A stretch of 64,000 nucleotides of DNA from Chionoecetes opilio. Lineage: Eukaryota > Arthropoda > Malacostraca > Decapoda > Majidae. The stretch is taken from positions 195,122 to 259,121 of the forward strand of contig JACEEZ010018587.1 of the NCBI GenBank assembly GCA_016584305.1. The letters are read 5' to 3'. The notes below the pieces were generated by a model that was given only the letters and a program-made list of their open reading frames with translations, was not told where the DNA came from and searched no databases. This document shows, piece after piece, positions 35,520-48,147 of the stretch (the first letter of the stretch is position 1; every line of letters starts with the position of its first letter). The translations under genes were made by a program, and so were the position numbers.

Positions 35520-36400
35520 ATTACAGACATATAGTTAAAACTAAGCCATTATTCCATAAAAGGGAAAGCGAGATTATAGTGCACGGCTATAAGCTCACAA
35601 GCTCACGATAAAAGCTCAAGGGTGCAGGCCATTCCGCCGTGAGTATATGTAAAGTTTAATTAATGTTTCCTGACATTCACGAAATCATGGATTATATTAA
35701 AAGAAAACTTCAACAGTCACTATAAGTACATATATATAGTGATGGTCTAGTAAGGGAAAATGCGTATAGCCAATAACTTGCAGATGCACGTTTCTGTGTT
35801 ATTTAAACATATGAAGAACTAAAATAATAAATCCCTTACTGTAATTCTGCCTTGCCTTATCACACTTCAGATAACTCTCCTAGCTGCTCCCTGTTTTCCT
35901 CTCCCTAAATCTGCCGTCCTCACGCCCAACTTTCTTCCTCTATCCTCGTGTCAACAGCTGACCTCTTCTTGCACTCTCAACTTTGTTTGCACAGAACTCT
36001 TGACATTATTCATCCCCCTCCAAGATAATACAAAATAAATATTTAGTGACATGACTTTTAAATTCTAGAAGAAATACTTTACTTGCCCATTTGAGTTTTC
36101 TTTAAACAGACATTTCGCTTAAACATATACAATAATTACATTTTCATTCTTGACGCTTCTCCATCTTTCTAGGCTTTCCAAAACCCTACGTTTTTACCCG
36201 CTGGCCATCCTTTCTTCCCATCTTCTCAACTCATCTCTCCAACTCCTTCAAGAGATGAAAATGTCAGGAAAGTTAATATTTAACAGGCGGGGCCCCCTGC
36301 TCGCCACCCTTGTTAGCAGCGTGGCCTTCAGTGAGACAAATGCAACTGTGGGAGGCTACAGTCACCTCAGTGGTCCCGAGGATGATAAACGATCCCACAG
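35520..36400. other. Intergenic sequence, no gene recognised
   Basis: Mixed sequence. The plus-strand frame that starts at 36150 becomes an arginine/glutamate run where it enters the GA array and shows no motif before that. Confidence 0.4.
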
Positions 36401-36402
36401 GC

Positions 36403-36403
36403 T

Positions 36404-36439
<36 letters not shown>

Positions 36440-36446
36440 GAGAGAG

Positions 36447-36490
<44 letters not shown>

Positions 36491-36524
36491 CGCAGAGCGA
36501 GAGAGAGAGGAGACGAGAGGAGAG

Positions 36525-36559
<35 letters not shown>

Positions 36560-36560
36560 A
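36403..36560. repeat. (GA)n microsatellite, interrupted
   Basis: About 155 bp of GA with GAGGAG slips, and GCGCAGAGCGAGA and GACGAGA interruptions. Confidence 0.95.
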
Positions 36561-37002
36561 AAAAAATAGGAGTGAGTGAGTATTTACGTGAAAAGGAATT
36601 AAGGGAAAAATTTGCTAGCACGAATACCATGCAAGTTTTTTTCTTTTATCTGCCATCATATATAGGAGTAAAAACTGGAGTGAAAAAAAAAGGAGTAAAC
36701 TAAATACACACACACACACACACTACTTATTTCTTAGTAAAATATGAAGATGAACTCCTTGTCTTCTTTCTCTCTCTGCTTTCCTCCTATTCCTAGTCTC
36801 TCCCTCTTCCTACTTCTCATTTCTCCTCCTCTATACCCTCCCCCAGGTGTTTGTACCTCAACACCTGCCCAGACACCGAACTTAATTTTTTCTTTTCCTT
36901 CAAAACAGGTAGGTGCGTGGCGTCGATTACTCAGCCCGAGCAGACGTCTCCTACATCACCTGGTGTGTGTCGGGACCAGGCACATCAAGGCGCCCTGAAC
37001 GA

Positions 37003-37051
37003 GGAGGAGGAGGAGGAGGAGGAGGAGGAGGAGGAGGAGGAGGAGGAGGAA
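37003..37051. repeat. (GAG)n microsatellite
   Basis: About 48 bp of GAG triplets. The glutamate run in one frame and the glycine run in another are artefacts. Confidence 0.95.
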
Positions 37052-37334
37052 GTCACTGTTTATTCGAAAAAGTCACCATGTTCAAGAAAGCTAGAGTTAA
37101 GGAATACCAAACTCAAGTAATAGGAGCCAGAAAAACGCAGTCTGTTATTACCGGTGTGAAATAAGTGTTGTGCATTGTGAGATAAACAAAGACAAAAATT
37201 ATAACACTCGTCCCCACACCCCTTAATTTCCCAGTTAAAGGGCCATCCATTACTCCGTGGTTATCCAAGCAATATATCGCGTGAAGGAAGAAATTGCTTC
37301 ATACGATTACATTACAGCGCAGTGGGGGTCTGAT

Positions 37335-37580
37335 CAGCACCATACCACCATCCACCACCATCACTTCCTTCCCATCCCACCACACCACTTCCTATCCACA
37401 CCACCCTACCACCACTATCCCCACCACCACTCACCACACTATCTTCCATCCACTACTTCCTTCCATCCATCACACCACCCTCACCAACCCACCCCACCAC
37501 CACCACCTCCTTCCCACCCACCATCATCACCACTACCACCATCCACCACCACCACCACTACCACCTCCTACCCACCTCCC
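37335..37580. repeat. (CCA)-rich low-complexity tract
   Basis: About 245 bp dominated by CCA, CAC and CCATC, without a fixed period. Histidine/proline/threonine frames are compositional. Confidence 0.85.
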
Positions 37581-37599
37581 AGAATACCCCATCTTAACC

Positions 37600-38760
37600 A
37601 CCCATTTGTCAGGTCATGTGTCTTCTCCCTACACAACTACATCAGCATAGCCACACACGCACACACGCACAAACCTCTTCTGCCCCGCTGCTCTATCCCC
37701 TTTAACCCTTCGTTCCCTACATGCGGGCCACACCTGATATACACTATGGAAGGAATCTGACAGAATATTTCATCAGGTAAACGCTGAGGGAGGACAGGAC
37801 CAGGTAAATCCTAAATGTATAGTCACCGTAATACAAATAGCAACCCTCCACTTCTTCCCTCAGGTCTAAAGATTAAAAATTGCTCACTCTATCATCCATA
37901 ATGTTAAGGTGTTACTCCAGTTCCCATTAGAGGAAGAATATAATGGTAGACACGTGAACTTCTTTGGGTTTTTTTTTCCCTCTCTCTCTCTCTCAGATAT
38001 ATTCCAGAAAATACTGGTTTAAAATATTGGTTTTCAATATGTTATATCGCTTAAAAAGGGAAGCTGGCATAATTATATCTGTAAGTATGCCTTTTAGCTA
38101 ATAATGTTTTTATGGCCTAAACCTTCACTCTCTCACAGGCTGACCTGATGGTTTTATTTTATCAGATGGTTTTATTAATTTTTGTCCCCGAAAAGCTTCT
38201 CGAAAAGTCTTCAAATTTTGCTTGGGTAAACTTTTCAGTCTGTACCAAAAGCTCCACTCCCTTGCAGGATGTTTGTTTACAATTACCGCTAACAACCTTT
38301 TGGCTTTCTCAAATAGTCATCCTGCTCAAATTTTCTTCGTCGTCCTTTTGTGAATGTTTCAATGGAACCTTTGCTGTTGTCTTCGACCTTTAAAAAAAAT
38401 TTGAATACCTTACTATTATTGCTTAAATGGTTTGTTTGTGCTTTGAGGTTCTTCATATTGTTTATTTGCTCAGTCGTCCACACTAACATCGTATTAATAA
38501 GAACTCTCACCAGAACATAACTACGAAAACGAGGTCATTACTAAACATAAACAAGGAGAACCAGTGCAACAAAAAGAAACAGAAATAAACAAAACATAAA
38601 GATAATAACAATTCATAATGCACTTGTCACAATAAACGCCACCACCACCATTATCTGTCACCATCATCGCCACCATTACATCAACAAATCCCTCCACACA
38701 ACTAAACTTATTCAACATTTCTTTCCTCCCACACGAACCCTTTTCTGTCCTGCTTTCTCT
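37600..38760. other. Intergenic sequence, no gene recognised
   Basis: Mixed AT-rich sequence with a short CT run (37980-37994). An 81-codon plus-strand frame (38148-38393) shows no recognised domain, and its mirror on the minus strand is equally open. Confidence 0.4.
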
Positions 38761-38764
38761 TAAA

Positions 38765-38872
<108 letters not shown>

Positions 38873-38940
38873 CTTTAAGCCAACCATCGAAAAGAAATAT
38901 AACCCCCCCACACACACGCACGCACACGCACACACAAGGG

Positions 38941-39240
38941 TATTCCGTTGTGTAGTGGTTAGCACGCTCGGTTCACAACCCAGAAATCCCGAGCGATCCC
39001 CGGGCGGAGCGGAGAAAGATGGGCCGTCTCCTAGCTTAAAACACGAACCCCTGTCCACCCAGCAGTGAATGGGTACCGGGTGTTAGCCAGGCGTTGTGAC
39101 CCGCCTCCCGATGTAGTGGCTTCGCCCAACAAGCACTAAGGAAGCAAAATATAAATCTAGATATGGAGACGGGGCCATAGGAGTGTAGTTCAGGCCCTGT
39201 AAAATACAACTAGATAAATACAACTAGGTAAATACACACA
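38941..39240 (+). mobile_element. tRNA-derived SINE (SINE-1 family, copy 2, with head)
   Basis: The A-box-like TAGTGGTTAGCACGCTCGG (38953-38971) is followed by a decayed B-box region, CCCGAGCGATCCCCGGG (38989-39005). The shared body comes next (CCACCCAGCAGTGAATGGG, ACCGGGTGTTAGCC, GGAGACGGGGCCAT), and then the tail CCCTGTAAAATACAACTAGA with a second AATACAACTAGGT. The copy at 11185-11427 has the better B-box but lacks this head. Together the two copies define a family of about 300 bp with a repeated AAATACAACTAG tail. Confidence 0.87.
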
Positions 39241-39244
39241 GTCT

Positions 39245-40075
39245 TTCAAGTGGCTAAAAATGCATACTAACAAGGAAATAACCCAAACCAAACACCTATT
39301 ATTCAAAACAAACACGTAGGACTTAAGAATAAAACACATGGTAAACAGTGCACCATAAATGAAGAAAAATACTGTCCATGGCACATCTGAATACATAACA
39401 CCGTTAGGCGAAGTTTTCTCCTAGTTATCCTCAAGTTTAAGATACATATGAGCTTGGGGAGTTTTAGTTGAGTTATGCACAAACTTCCGCCATGGCCTTG
39501 CTTGATAAGATATTCGTAAGTCACGTCATTAGTGAGTCTGTGGCGTGTTGCTTCGTGCGTGGTGTTACTTTATTCACTGCAACACCAATCTATAATGGCA
39601 GCACGAAAAATGGTAAGGCAGTAAATTTCCCACGTCACGGCTGGTTTATTTATCTCTTTTTCACTAGACAAATGTGTTTCTCTCACACGTACTAAAATAT
39701 CGGTTGCAAGTGTGAAATATCATTGAATTACGATGAAATGATGGCTTTGTTTTAAAATTCAAATTTGATTTCATAATGCTTTAGACTTCACGTAGCATTT
39801 CATCGGCCAATATAGTTTTATTAATTAACGTTTCAAGAGGCTTCTACTCGCCACAAAGTCCGATAAACTAACCAGAGCGCCACTCTCCCGATTGCCACTC
39901 ACGCTAACAATCACTAACGGAGTCAATCAGCGTCGATGAGAGAGGCTTGGAATCCCTCGTTAGCCAGTCACCTGTCCGCCAGCCACACTTGCACAGGCTT
40001 CAACATGTCTAACTCGTGCTAACAGGGACTTACTTTAATACTTATTTAAACCTTTGAACCATGGCAATGTGCAAA
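39245..40075. other. Intergenic sequence, no gene recognised
   Basis: Mixed sequence. Frames of 68-75 codons on both strands lack motifs. Confidence 0.4.
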
Positions 40076-40078
40076 TAG

Positions 40079-40272
40079 TGTGTGTGTGTGGGTGTGGGTG
40101 TGGGTGTGTGGGCGGGTGGGTGGGTGGGTGGGTGGGTGGGTGGGTGGGTGGGTGGGTGGGTGGGGTGGGGTGGGGTGGGTGGGTGGGGTGGGGTGGGGTG
40201 GGGTGGGTGGGTGGGTGGGTGGGTGGGTGGGTGGGTGGGGTGGGGGGGGTGGGGGTGGGGGGGGGGGGGGGT
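40079..40272. repeat. (GGGT)n / (GGGGT)n tract with terminal G-run
   Basis: GT leads into GGGT and GGGGT units for about 180 bp, ending in runs of up to 14 G. The plus strand has dozens of consecutive GGG triplets separated by a single T. Confidence 0.96.
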
Positions 40273-40279
40273 CCGAACG

Positions 40280-41415
40280 TGCTTTACTTAATCCTATTTC
40301 GAAGCTCATGAACTTAAAACATTACTGATATTTCAAATGCCTTGTCACGAGTAAAAATCAATGTTCTTTATCAGTTCGACGCGCCATCAATATCTTTCAG
40401 GGATTCAAGTTGATGCGCGAGTCTCTTCCTTCACCCTTGCACCGCAAAGCCGTCACCTGGCCTGGCCGTGTTTGCCCCATGTCTGGCAGTGTAGAGAACG
40501 TCCCGCGGCCTACACGACACAATTGCTGGCCGGGCTCTGATGGGCGGGAGGGAGAGCACACCCAACGCTGCTCGGTCTATTCACTTTAAGGTCTGTCTCT
40601 TCTCGTCTGTTATGCAGTTTCTTAGTCCGTGTTTGCCCACTGTTGACCTAAGAAACTCTGATAGTCTTCTAACACCCATGAAAAAAGGAACATTCGTCCC
40701 ACGCTGCCGCCTCTCCTTGTCGCAATTAAATATTAAGTCTGTTGCATTTTGTAAGTGTACATGGACTTTCATCTCCCCATTCAACTTTCTTTCCGTCTAA
40801 AACTTGAAAAAGTTTCATGAAGTGCACCTCCGTTCCGTCTCTAAAAATTGCACTATAGTCGACAGCAAAATTAGTATTGCTCCAGCCTGATTGCTTTAAT
40901 GCAGGCTTTTCCTTCCTCAAGCCAATACACGTTTGATAAGCCAGTCATGCAAAGGAATACGTGTACTTGTTTCGGGGAAAATGTGAGACGTTGATTTTGC
41001 GGGCTTGGCAAACAAGGGCTCAAAATGAAAGGGTACCACTGGTCGATCAAGTCATTTAGTCGATTTCAGCTTCTATTCTTGTTTTCCAGATCTAAGTTGT
41101 TGACAATACTGGTTTCAAAGAAATATTTAATTTGCACGCAGAAGGTGACTCTAGAATCCCAGGAATGTTTTCATTTACGAGTAATATATCATACGAGCAA
41201 TATATTCCAGCAGGCCGTAAATCAGGAAGAGAAATATCTCATGGGTGTTGACAATAACATGCAAATGCACATTTACACGTGAACCTCCATAATAACACTT
41301 GTCATAACACTATGGAGAGTTAGAGCGTCAAGGTATACATGATGAAAACAATATTTAGTGAACTCACCAAAGGAGAGACTTGCGCTGGACGTGACGCCTC
41401 CGTTGTGCTCCTGTG
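40280..41415. other. Intergenic sequence, no gene recognised
   Basis: Mixed sequence with frames of at most 87 codons and no recognised motif. Confidence 0.4.
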
Positions 41416-41418
41416 AAG

Positions 41419-41519
<101 letters not shown>

Positions 41520-41566
41520 AAATAGCATTAGTGGACAAATCCCAACAGTATCGACTATATTGTATA

Positions 41567-42186
41567 CTAGCCGCAAAGCCGCCCTCCGGGCGGCCTTTTT
41601 GGCTAGCTCCTGCGGAGGGCTCTTGGTGGGCCTTCGGCCACCCACCTGTGTTTGGTGGCCACCAAACACAGACTCTCCAGATAGACCCATTACCCACCAC
41701 CTCGGCCCACCAAACACAGACTCTCCAGATAGCCCCTTCTAACTTTCCTGAAATGTATATATTCCCCCCACCCATTCACTCACCCATTACCCATTCACTC
41801 ACCCATTACCCATCACCCCCCACCCATTCACTCACCCATTACCCATCACTACACACCCATTTACTCACCCATTACCCATCACCCCCCACCTATTCCCTCA
41901 CCCATCACCCATCACCCCCCACCCATTCACTCACCCATCACCCCACACCCATTACCCATCACCCCACCCATTCACTCACCTATTACCCATCACCCTACAT
42001 CAAGGTTTCCTCAATTCTCGCAACCCACTTTTTTTTCTTCACAGTTCTCGCTAATAGGCTGCTAAAAAAAAGAAAAAAAGTGATCGGATTATCTTATAAG
42101 TGGGCTTAAAACCTTCCCCTGGTCAACCTGATTCCAAAACTGTGACATATGATGGGATTCCGCCACAGGGGGCGGCACCTATCGCG

Positions 42187-42217
<31 letters not shown>

Positions 42218-42252
42218 ACACACACCCACACTTTCGCTTATATTATTATAGA
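41567..42252 (-). mobile_element. Non-autonomous Helitron (copy 2)
   Basis: On the minus strand it starts TCTATAATAATATAAGCG (42252 leftward) and ends GCGGCTAG (41567). The base before is A and the base after is T, as for copy 1. The subterminal hairpin GCCGCCC-GGA-GGGCGGC lies at 41578-41594. The ends also nest in a wider palindrome (CTAGCC near 41608 against GGCTAG at the terminus). The internal minisatellite (about 41768-41995) has the same CCCATTCACTCACCCATTAC units as copy 1. The GACAGACAGACAGACAGACA run near the 5' end is longer here than in copy 1. A short direct duplication, CCACCAAACACAGACTCTCC, occurs at about 41661 and 41706. No coding region is present. Confidence 0.83.
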
Positions 42253-42622
42253 TAAGATAATTAAGAGGTAATAGTCTTAATTAATCCTCCTCATCCTCCT
42301 TCTTCCCTCGTCTTAATCCTCTTCCACCTCTTGACCTTTCTTTCCCTTTCCTTTCTTCTTCCTTCTCATCCTCTCACCATGCCTCTTTTTTACTTCTTTA
42401 TTGTCTCATTTCCCTCTTCCATCTCACCCTCTGCCCCCTTGAGTGAGGCGTCGGGAAGTCAAGCCGGGGGTTCATCGCTCTCAAGACAACAGGATAAAAA
42501 GGAGACACTGAGGTTGATGGATGGAGAATGTAAATAAAGCGACGCCCCCCTCCCTCTAATACGCTAATCCTTTAAGATTATAGAAACAGGAAAGATGGTT
42601 GCCCCTCCTGAGAACGAGCTAA

Positions 42623-42691
42623 CGGAGGAGGAGGAGGAGAGGAGGAGGAGGAGGAGGAGGAGGAGGAGGAGGAGGAGGAGGAGGAGGAGGA
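42623..42691. repeat. (GAG)n microsatellite
   Basis: About 68 bp of GAG/GGA with one slip (GAGAGGAGG near 42638). Confidence 0.95.
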
Positions 42692-42699
42692 AAAGGATG

Positions 42700-43915
42700 A
42701 GAGCTGCATATGGAATTAACATTTGCCTTATTTTTTCTGACCTTTTGCCTTAAAAAATTTAGCTTGTTTTTCTAGGACCCCCAAAAAAGTTGAGCTGCTT
42801 AAAATTTCGTATCATTTTTCACTATACAAAAAAATTCGCGTGTGTGTGTGTGTGTGGTTTCAAATTTACATTTCATATGCATATATAATGAAGAATGACA
42901 TTATAGTACTTGAGACAAAGAAGAGAATTTGTGGAGTCACGTTCAACATTTAACAGCACAACATTGTAAGGTTAAAAAAAAAAAAGAGAATATAAGTAAA
43001 AGAGAAAAAGCTGAGGCGTGGAAGTGACAAGAAAAAACCGCACTTGAAAGAATGCTATGAAAAAGCCGATGATTATGATGTCAGGGATGAATGGAGAAAT
43101 TTAAGACATCGGATTAGAAAGGAATTGGTAACATGATGATTATCCCAAGTCCTAGGATGCTTCTCCGTTACTTGGGAGATACTGTCACGGCATCACTCGG
43201 TTTCTCGATACAGAAATTCAAACTTCTCTCAAGGGTGAATGCCAAAGTTTCTCCGATAGATAATTTTATATCATGAAAAAAGAAAAAAAAATTACAGAAT
43301 AAGAAAAAATGTGAGGAAGCTCTTTCTACGAACAGAAATAGAGCGAAGACAAAAATTCAGAGTAAAAAAAGGGAAACTAATTAGAAAGAATTGGAAAGTT
43401 TAAACTTCGCACAAGGCAATTTTACCTCTATTTAATGACACACTGGCGCAGACTGGCGTAACATATTGACTGACTGACACAAAGAGACAGACGGACGGAC
43501 AGACAGAAACACCACACATTTTCTGAGTCACACTTTTGCCATCACTCTGAGGAAAGAATATTAGTGCCAAAATGCCTGTATGTTGGCTTGATGACTCTGG
43601 TAGTTGATAGCCACAAAAACAAAAATCTGGCCACCGTGACTGAGATAACGAGTTCTTTTTTATCTATGTTCTGTTATTAGTCTCTGGAACCATATACACG
43701 CACAGGCTCTTTCCTATGGTATTTATCCTCACTGTATATACAAACAGACCATGCGGCATGCTACAAATAACAAAATAAAAGTGAACAAACTCTGAACATA
43801 TTTTACGTGCGGAACACACGGACTCGCGCTGCCTGGAGGGCCGTGACGCGTGGCTCGGTCGTGTACGGGAATCTCAATATATATATATATCTTTTTTACT
43901 ATAGTTTATGCATGT
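42700..43915. other. AT-rich intergenic sequence
   Basis: Short frames only. A GACGGACGGACAGACAG run lies near 43488-43505. A GC-richer patch at 43805-43870 has no recognised function. Confidence 0.4.
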
Positions 43916-43917
43916 CA

Positions 43918-44023
<106 letters not shown>

Positions 44024-44024
44024 A

Positions 44025-44675
44025 TTGAATCACAAGCAATTTTTTTTTTTTTTTAGCTAACTACATTTAAATTTTACAGCCCTACGCTCAAATTATCCCT
44101 CCATACAAAAGCTTTCAGTTTCCAAGTGACTGTTTCATCAATTCCCTTCGGTGGCTGGTCTGATGTCTTTGTGTACTCATAAATAATTAAAGAATAGTAA
44201 CTTATTTCCTAATATTTTTTTCTACAGAAACATGATGCCATCGATGTCTTATCCTGCAAAAATTTTCTGCAATTTAAATCAAATCATGGGTAACAAATGC
44301 ATTTCCGTAAAATAAAGACAAAACTCAATATTTTTGGAAGCACAACCGAACTGTAAAACCGCAACCACGAGATTGGGGTGCATAAATATATACAAAAATA
44401 AATCTGTCCATATATAAACGGACAGCGTTGGTGGGGGTGAGAACAGGGACACTGATGAAATTTGCCGCAGCCCACGAATGGCAATCACTAGCCTCAGCAC
44501 GACGCTAGGGGCACATACGTACGGCGTGCCTGGACCGACAGTCAATATTTGTTCACATGCAAGAGTGTGGGGGAGTGAGTGTGTTGGGTGTGTTGGGGTA
44601 AGTCCCGGCGCCACCCACTACTTTTCACACCATCAGCGTCCCTCGCACCCTACATTCCCACTCTCTTCCTTGCCT
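44025..44675. other. Intergenic sequence, no gene recognised
   Basis: AT-rich to about 44400, then GC-richer. A 111-codon minus-strand frame (44279-44614) has no recognised motif. Confidence 0.4.
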
Positions 44676-44679
44676 AGCG

Positions 44680-44789
44680 TCGCCCGAGGCTTCTTCACGC
44701 TGGGCGACGGGGAGTATCACGCTGCGGGTGGAAGACTCACGCTACGGGGAAGGTGGAGGCTGATGAAGACAATTATGCTGTCAAAGGTG
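44680..44789 (+). other. Weak exon candidate, about 110 bp
   Basis: The acceptor-like tract CCCACTCTCTTCCTTGCCTAG ends at 44679 (approximately), and a donor-like AAAG|GTGTGA lies at about 44789. Between them one plus-strand frame reads VARGFFTLGDGEYHAAGGRL then TLRGRWRLMKTI, with alternating hydrophobic residues, in a GC-rich block. A second frame is also open. No family is recognised and no partner exon is found. Confidence 0.2.
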
Positions 44790-44809
44790 TGATTTAGAGG
44801 GGCAGGTCA

Positions 44810-45018
<209 letters not shown>

Positions 45019-45486
45019 ATACCCCGCATACATATATATTCCCCCCCAACACACATATATTCCCACACACACACATACAGACAAAGGAAGTGACACTACC
45101 TCATAGCAAAACAAAGACGTTCACAAATATAATAATGATTAATGCGGCAGTAAAATTCTATACTATATTTATAGTTTCCTGTTATTCGCTCTGATATATG
45201 AACCACCTTCGGGAATCACAGATTAATAATAAGTGTTTATGACTTGGAGTTTCAAACAAAAGCCATTAGGAAGTAAAGAAAAACTTCAATGTAAACACAA
45301 GAGGTCGCATCGCGGCGGCTGAGGTGATAAAGGGCGGGACAGAAGCCGTCGTAAATAACACGTGTATGCCCTTGGGAGGAGGCGCCGCGGTGGTCTGCCT
45401 TTACTTGCTCTGACCTCGACCCTCGCCTCGCGTCCCTACCGCTTCGCAAACATACATACTTAGGAAAAAAAGGAAAAATATATTTC

Positions 45487-45645
45487 ATTATTCACCTTGC
45501 AAACATAATTCGGAAAAAAAGAGTAAATTTCATTATTCACCTTGCAAACATAACTCTGAAAAAAAGTATATATAATTATTCACCTTGCAAACATAATTCG
45601 AAGAAAAAAAAATCGTTATTCACCTTGCAAACATAATTCGAAAAG
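45487..45645. repeat. Minisatellite, 40-45 bp unit, about four copies
   Basis: ATTCACCTTGCAAACATAA recurs at about 45489, 45534, 45577 and 45617, each followed by YTCGRAAAAAAA and an AT-rich spacer of variable length. A degenerate first copy (CTTCGCAAACATACATA) lies near 45442. Confidence 0.9.
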
Positions 45646-45833
45646 TAAATTACGTTATACATATCCATTGCAGGCGTGCGGGAAACATTATGGTCTCAAG
45701 ACTCCACGCGTCCTACAGGGTGCGACGCGGCAGCCCAGGTGTGGCGGTGGTGCCCTTGGCGGTCGGGGTCACGCTGCACCGATTGCACGGAGGAGGAGGA
45801 AAAAGAATAAGAATAATACATACTAAGAAGACA

Positions 45834-45835
<2 letters not shown>

Positions 45836-45898
<63 letters not shown>

Positions 45899-45908
45899 TA
45901 ATAATAAT
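45836..45908. repeat. (AAT)n microsatellite
   Basis: About 70 bp of AAT with one AAC. A looser AAT/AAC-rich region continues to about 46070. Asparagine-run and leucine-run frames are artefacts. Confidence 0.95.
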
Positions 45909-46429
45909 AGTGTAATAAAAATGTTAATGTTAATGATACTAATAAAAATAATCATAATAATAGTCATAACAATAATATCAATAATCAAAATAACAATAAT
46001 AATAATAACCAAAATAATAGCAAAAATAATAACAACAATAACTATTAGTAATGATAACAATAACAAACAATGATTCTAACTATAATAAATTCGCGCAACG
46101 CAGCATTTCCAAGAAGGGTAGCAATCAGGAGGGACTTTAGAAGCAATCAGGAGGAATCAACAGCCGAGTACGCTATATTAATACACTGTTATCAAAATAA
46201 TTGAAGACTGCTACACAACGCTGGATCATATCACGCGTGCTAAATGCTCCCAGGGTAACATGATTCCTTTTCTCTACAAATATCGTCGCATAATACTCAT
46301 AAAATCATATTAATTACATAAGGGTACTATACGTACATACACACGAGATCTGTTCCTTACAAACATGTGGTTTTTCTTATAACTTATGCGCAAGGTTCTG
46401 TTTCCCCTCAAGTTTAACAAATGTATTAA

Positions 46430-46633
46430 CCCCTTCACGCCCAGATCTTTCCTTTGCTATATAAAATTGTTTGTAGTTAGCCATAAAATTACGAAAAGTA
46501 ACTGAATATACCAAATTAGTTAGTGGACAAGGATACTAAACAGTTCATATCTATAAAATATTGCTTATATTCACAAAAAATTGTCTTATGGTACCCAAAT
46601 TACAGTGAAAATTACGCTCTCGGTCTCAAGGGG
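46430..46633. mobile_element. TTAA-flanked MITE (piggyBac-like ends)
   Basis: TTAA (46426-46429) precedes CCCCTT, and AAGGGG (46628-46633) precedes TTAA (46634-46637). The 10-base end TTAACCCCTT is therefore perfectly inverted, with partial similarity continuing a few bases further in. The length of 204 bp, the AT-rich non-coding interior and the TTAA duplication fit a piggyBac-type MITE. The short TIR leaves some room for chance. Confidence 0.6.
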
Positions 46634-46639
46634 TTAAAG

Positions 46640-47915
46640 AAACTGGGGAGGGTGTATATGAAAAAAAGAACGCATAAATACAGAACAAGGTTGAAAAGCT
46701 CCCCTCTGTGACCCCCTGCTCTCCAAGGCGGAGGCTGTCAGCTGGCGCCCGGGGAGGCAGCCACCACCTGTTTGGCGGCCGCCCTTGGGTCTTAATGGCT
46801 CGGCGGCTTCACACTGAGAGGAGGCAGTTTTTCCCCATCACACTACCATTTACATACAAATAATTCACCTGAGCACCTGTTTACATGTACATTGAGGAGC
46901 GGCTCGGCTAATACATGCATACGAAAGCTGTAATTTACGTGATGTTAATTCAGTGCAGTGTAGAATTAGCTCTTTTTATGCGTTTATATCTCCTCTGGTT
47001 TTACTTTATCACAGAGGTATATAGGTCTGTAGGCTTTTAAAGGAGCACCACATCTAATCTCCGAGGGGCCGCGTCCAGAAGGCGAGATGGAGCGACCCTG
47101 AAGTTCTCACGTTAATAGGACAGCGTCTCTCCCATTATCCACGGCCCTGATATCGCACGAACCCAAATTTACTGAAGTGAGCGCCTCCCGTCACCTCTAA
47201 CCTTAATTTCCCCTCCTCACGCCTCCTCTCCTATCAGCCGCCTCAAGAACACTCCAGACTTCGTAAAAACTGGCAGTTCATTTCAGGCCAGGCAGACGCG
47301 GCACCTCCGTCCTTCCTTCATTCCTTTCCTCCATCAATCTTTCACCCTTCCTTCCCATTTTTCTCCTCCTTCACATCTTCCTATATTACAACACCATCCT
47401 TCCACTGCCTTTCCTTTCCTCCTCTTCCCGTCAGCCCCTTGTAATCAACCCACACGGCACTAACACCTTATGATCACAACCTACATGTTTCAACTATCTT
47501 TTTTTTATTCTCTCATCCACAGTGGTGATGGCAGCGTTAATGAGGTGTAGAGTATAGCATTTTTACCCTTCACAACCCTCCTTTCCTCACGGTATAGTCG
47601 TGTTTGTTCCCTTCACTTCTCCACGTTTTTTCCTTGCGACAAAATAATACCCTCCTGCGTCGCGTAACTTTACAGCTGGTGGCGCCACTTCCCCGCCAGC
47701 CAAGTTTTCCGTCCGTGTATTGCAGCCCAACTAGTCCATTTCGGGCAAAACTACTTCACGCCCCAAGAAAATTACGTGATGCTTGGAGGCTTTCGCACAC
47801 CCAGTCAGGCAAGCAGGCGCGTAAACAGGTACATGACCAGCCTGCAGGTGCGTCGAGAAGTCATTTGTCGCTTATGTCTTCCATCACCGAAATTACTACA
47901 CACGCACACACACAC
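46640..47915. other. Intergenic sequence, no gene recognised
   Basis: A GC-rich patch (46700-46800, with GGCGCCCGGGGAGG) and pyrimidine-rich sequence near 47300-47460 show no gene. The long frame from 47604 runs into a CA tract and has no motif. Confidence 0.4.
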
Positions 47916-48022
47916 GAACACCCACCCACCCACCCACACACACACACACACACAGAGAAACACACGCACGAACACACACCACACACGTCACGCACACACA
48001 AACACCCACACCCACACACAAA
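47898..48022. repeat. (CA)n-rich tract, degenerate
   Basis: CA dinucleotides mixed with CCCA, CGCA and ACGAACAC interruptions over about 125 bp. Confidence 0.85.
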
Positions 48023-48147
48023 GACCACATACAGCTTCTCTCAAATGGAAGGTCAATGGTCACATCTAATTGGAACTCCCGTTGCTTCACCATCCTGCGG
48101 GGGTCATGGTCTGGCGAGGGGGGGCCCATGGGATGGGGGGGGGGGGC

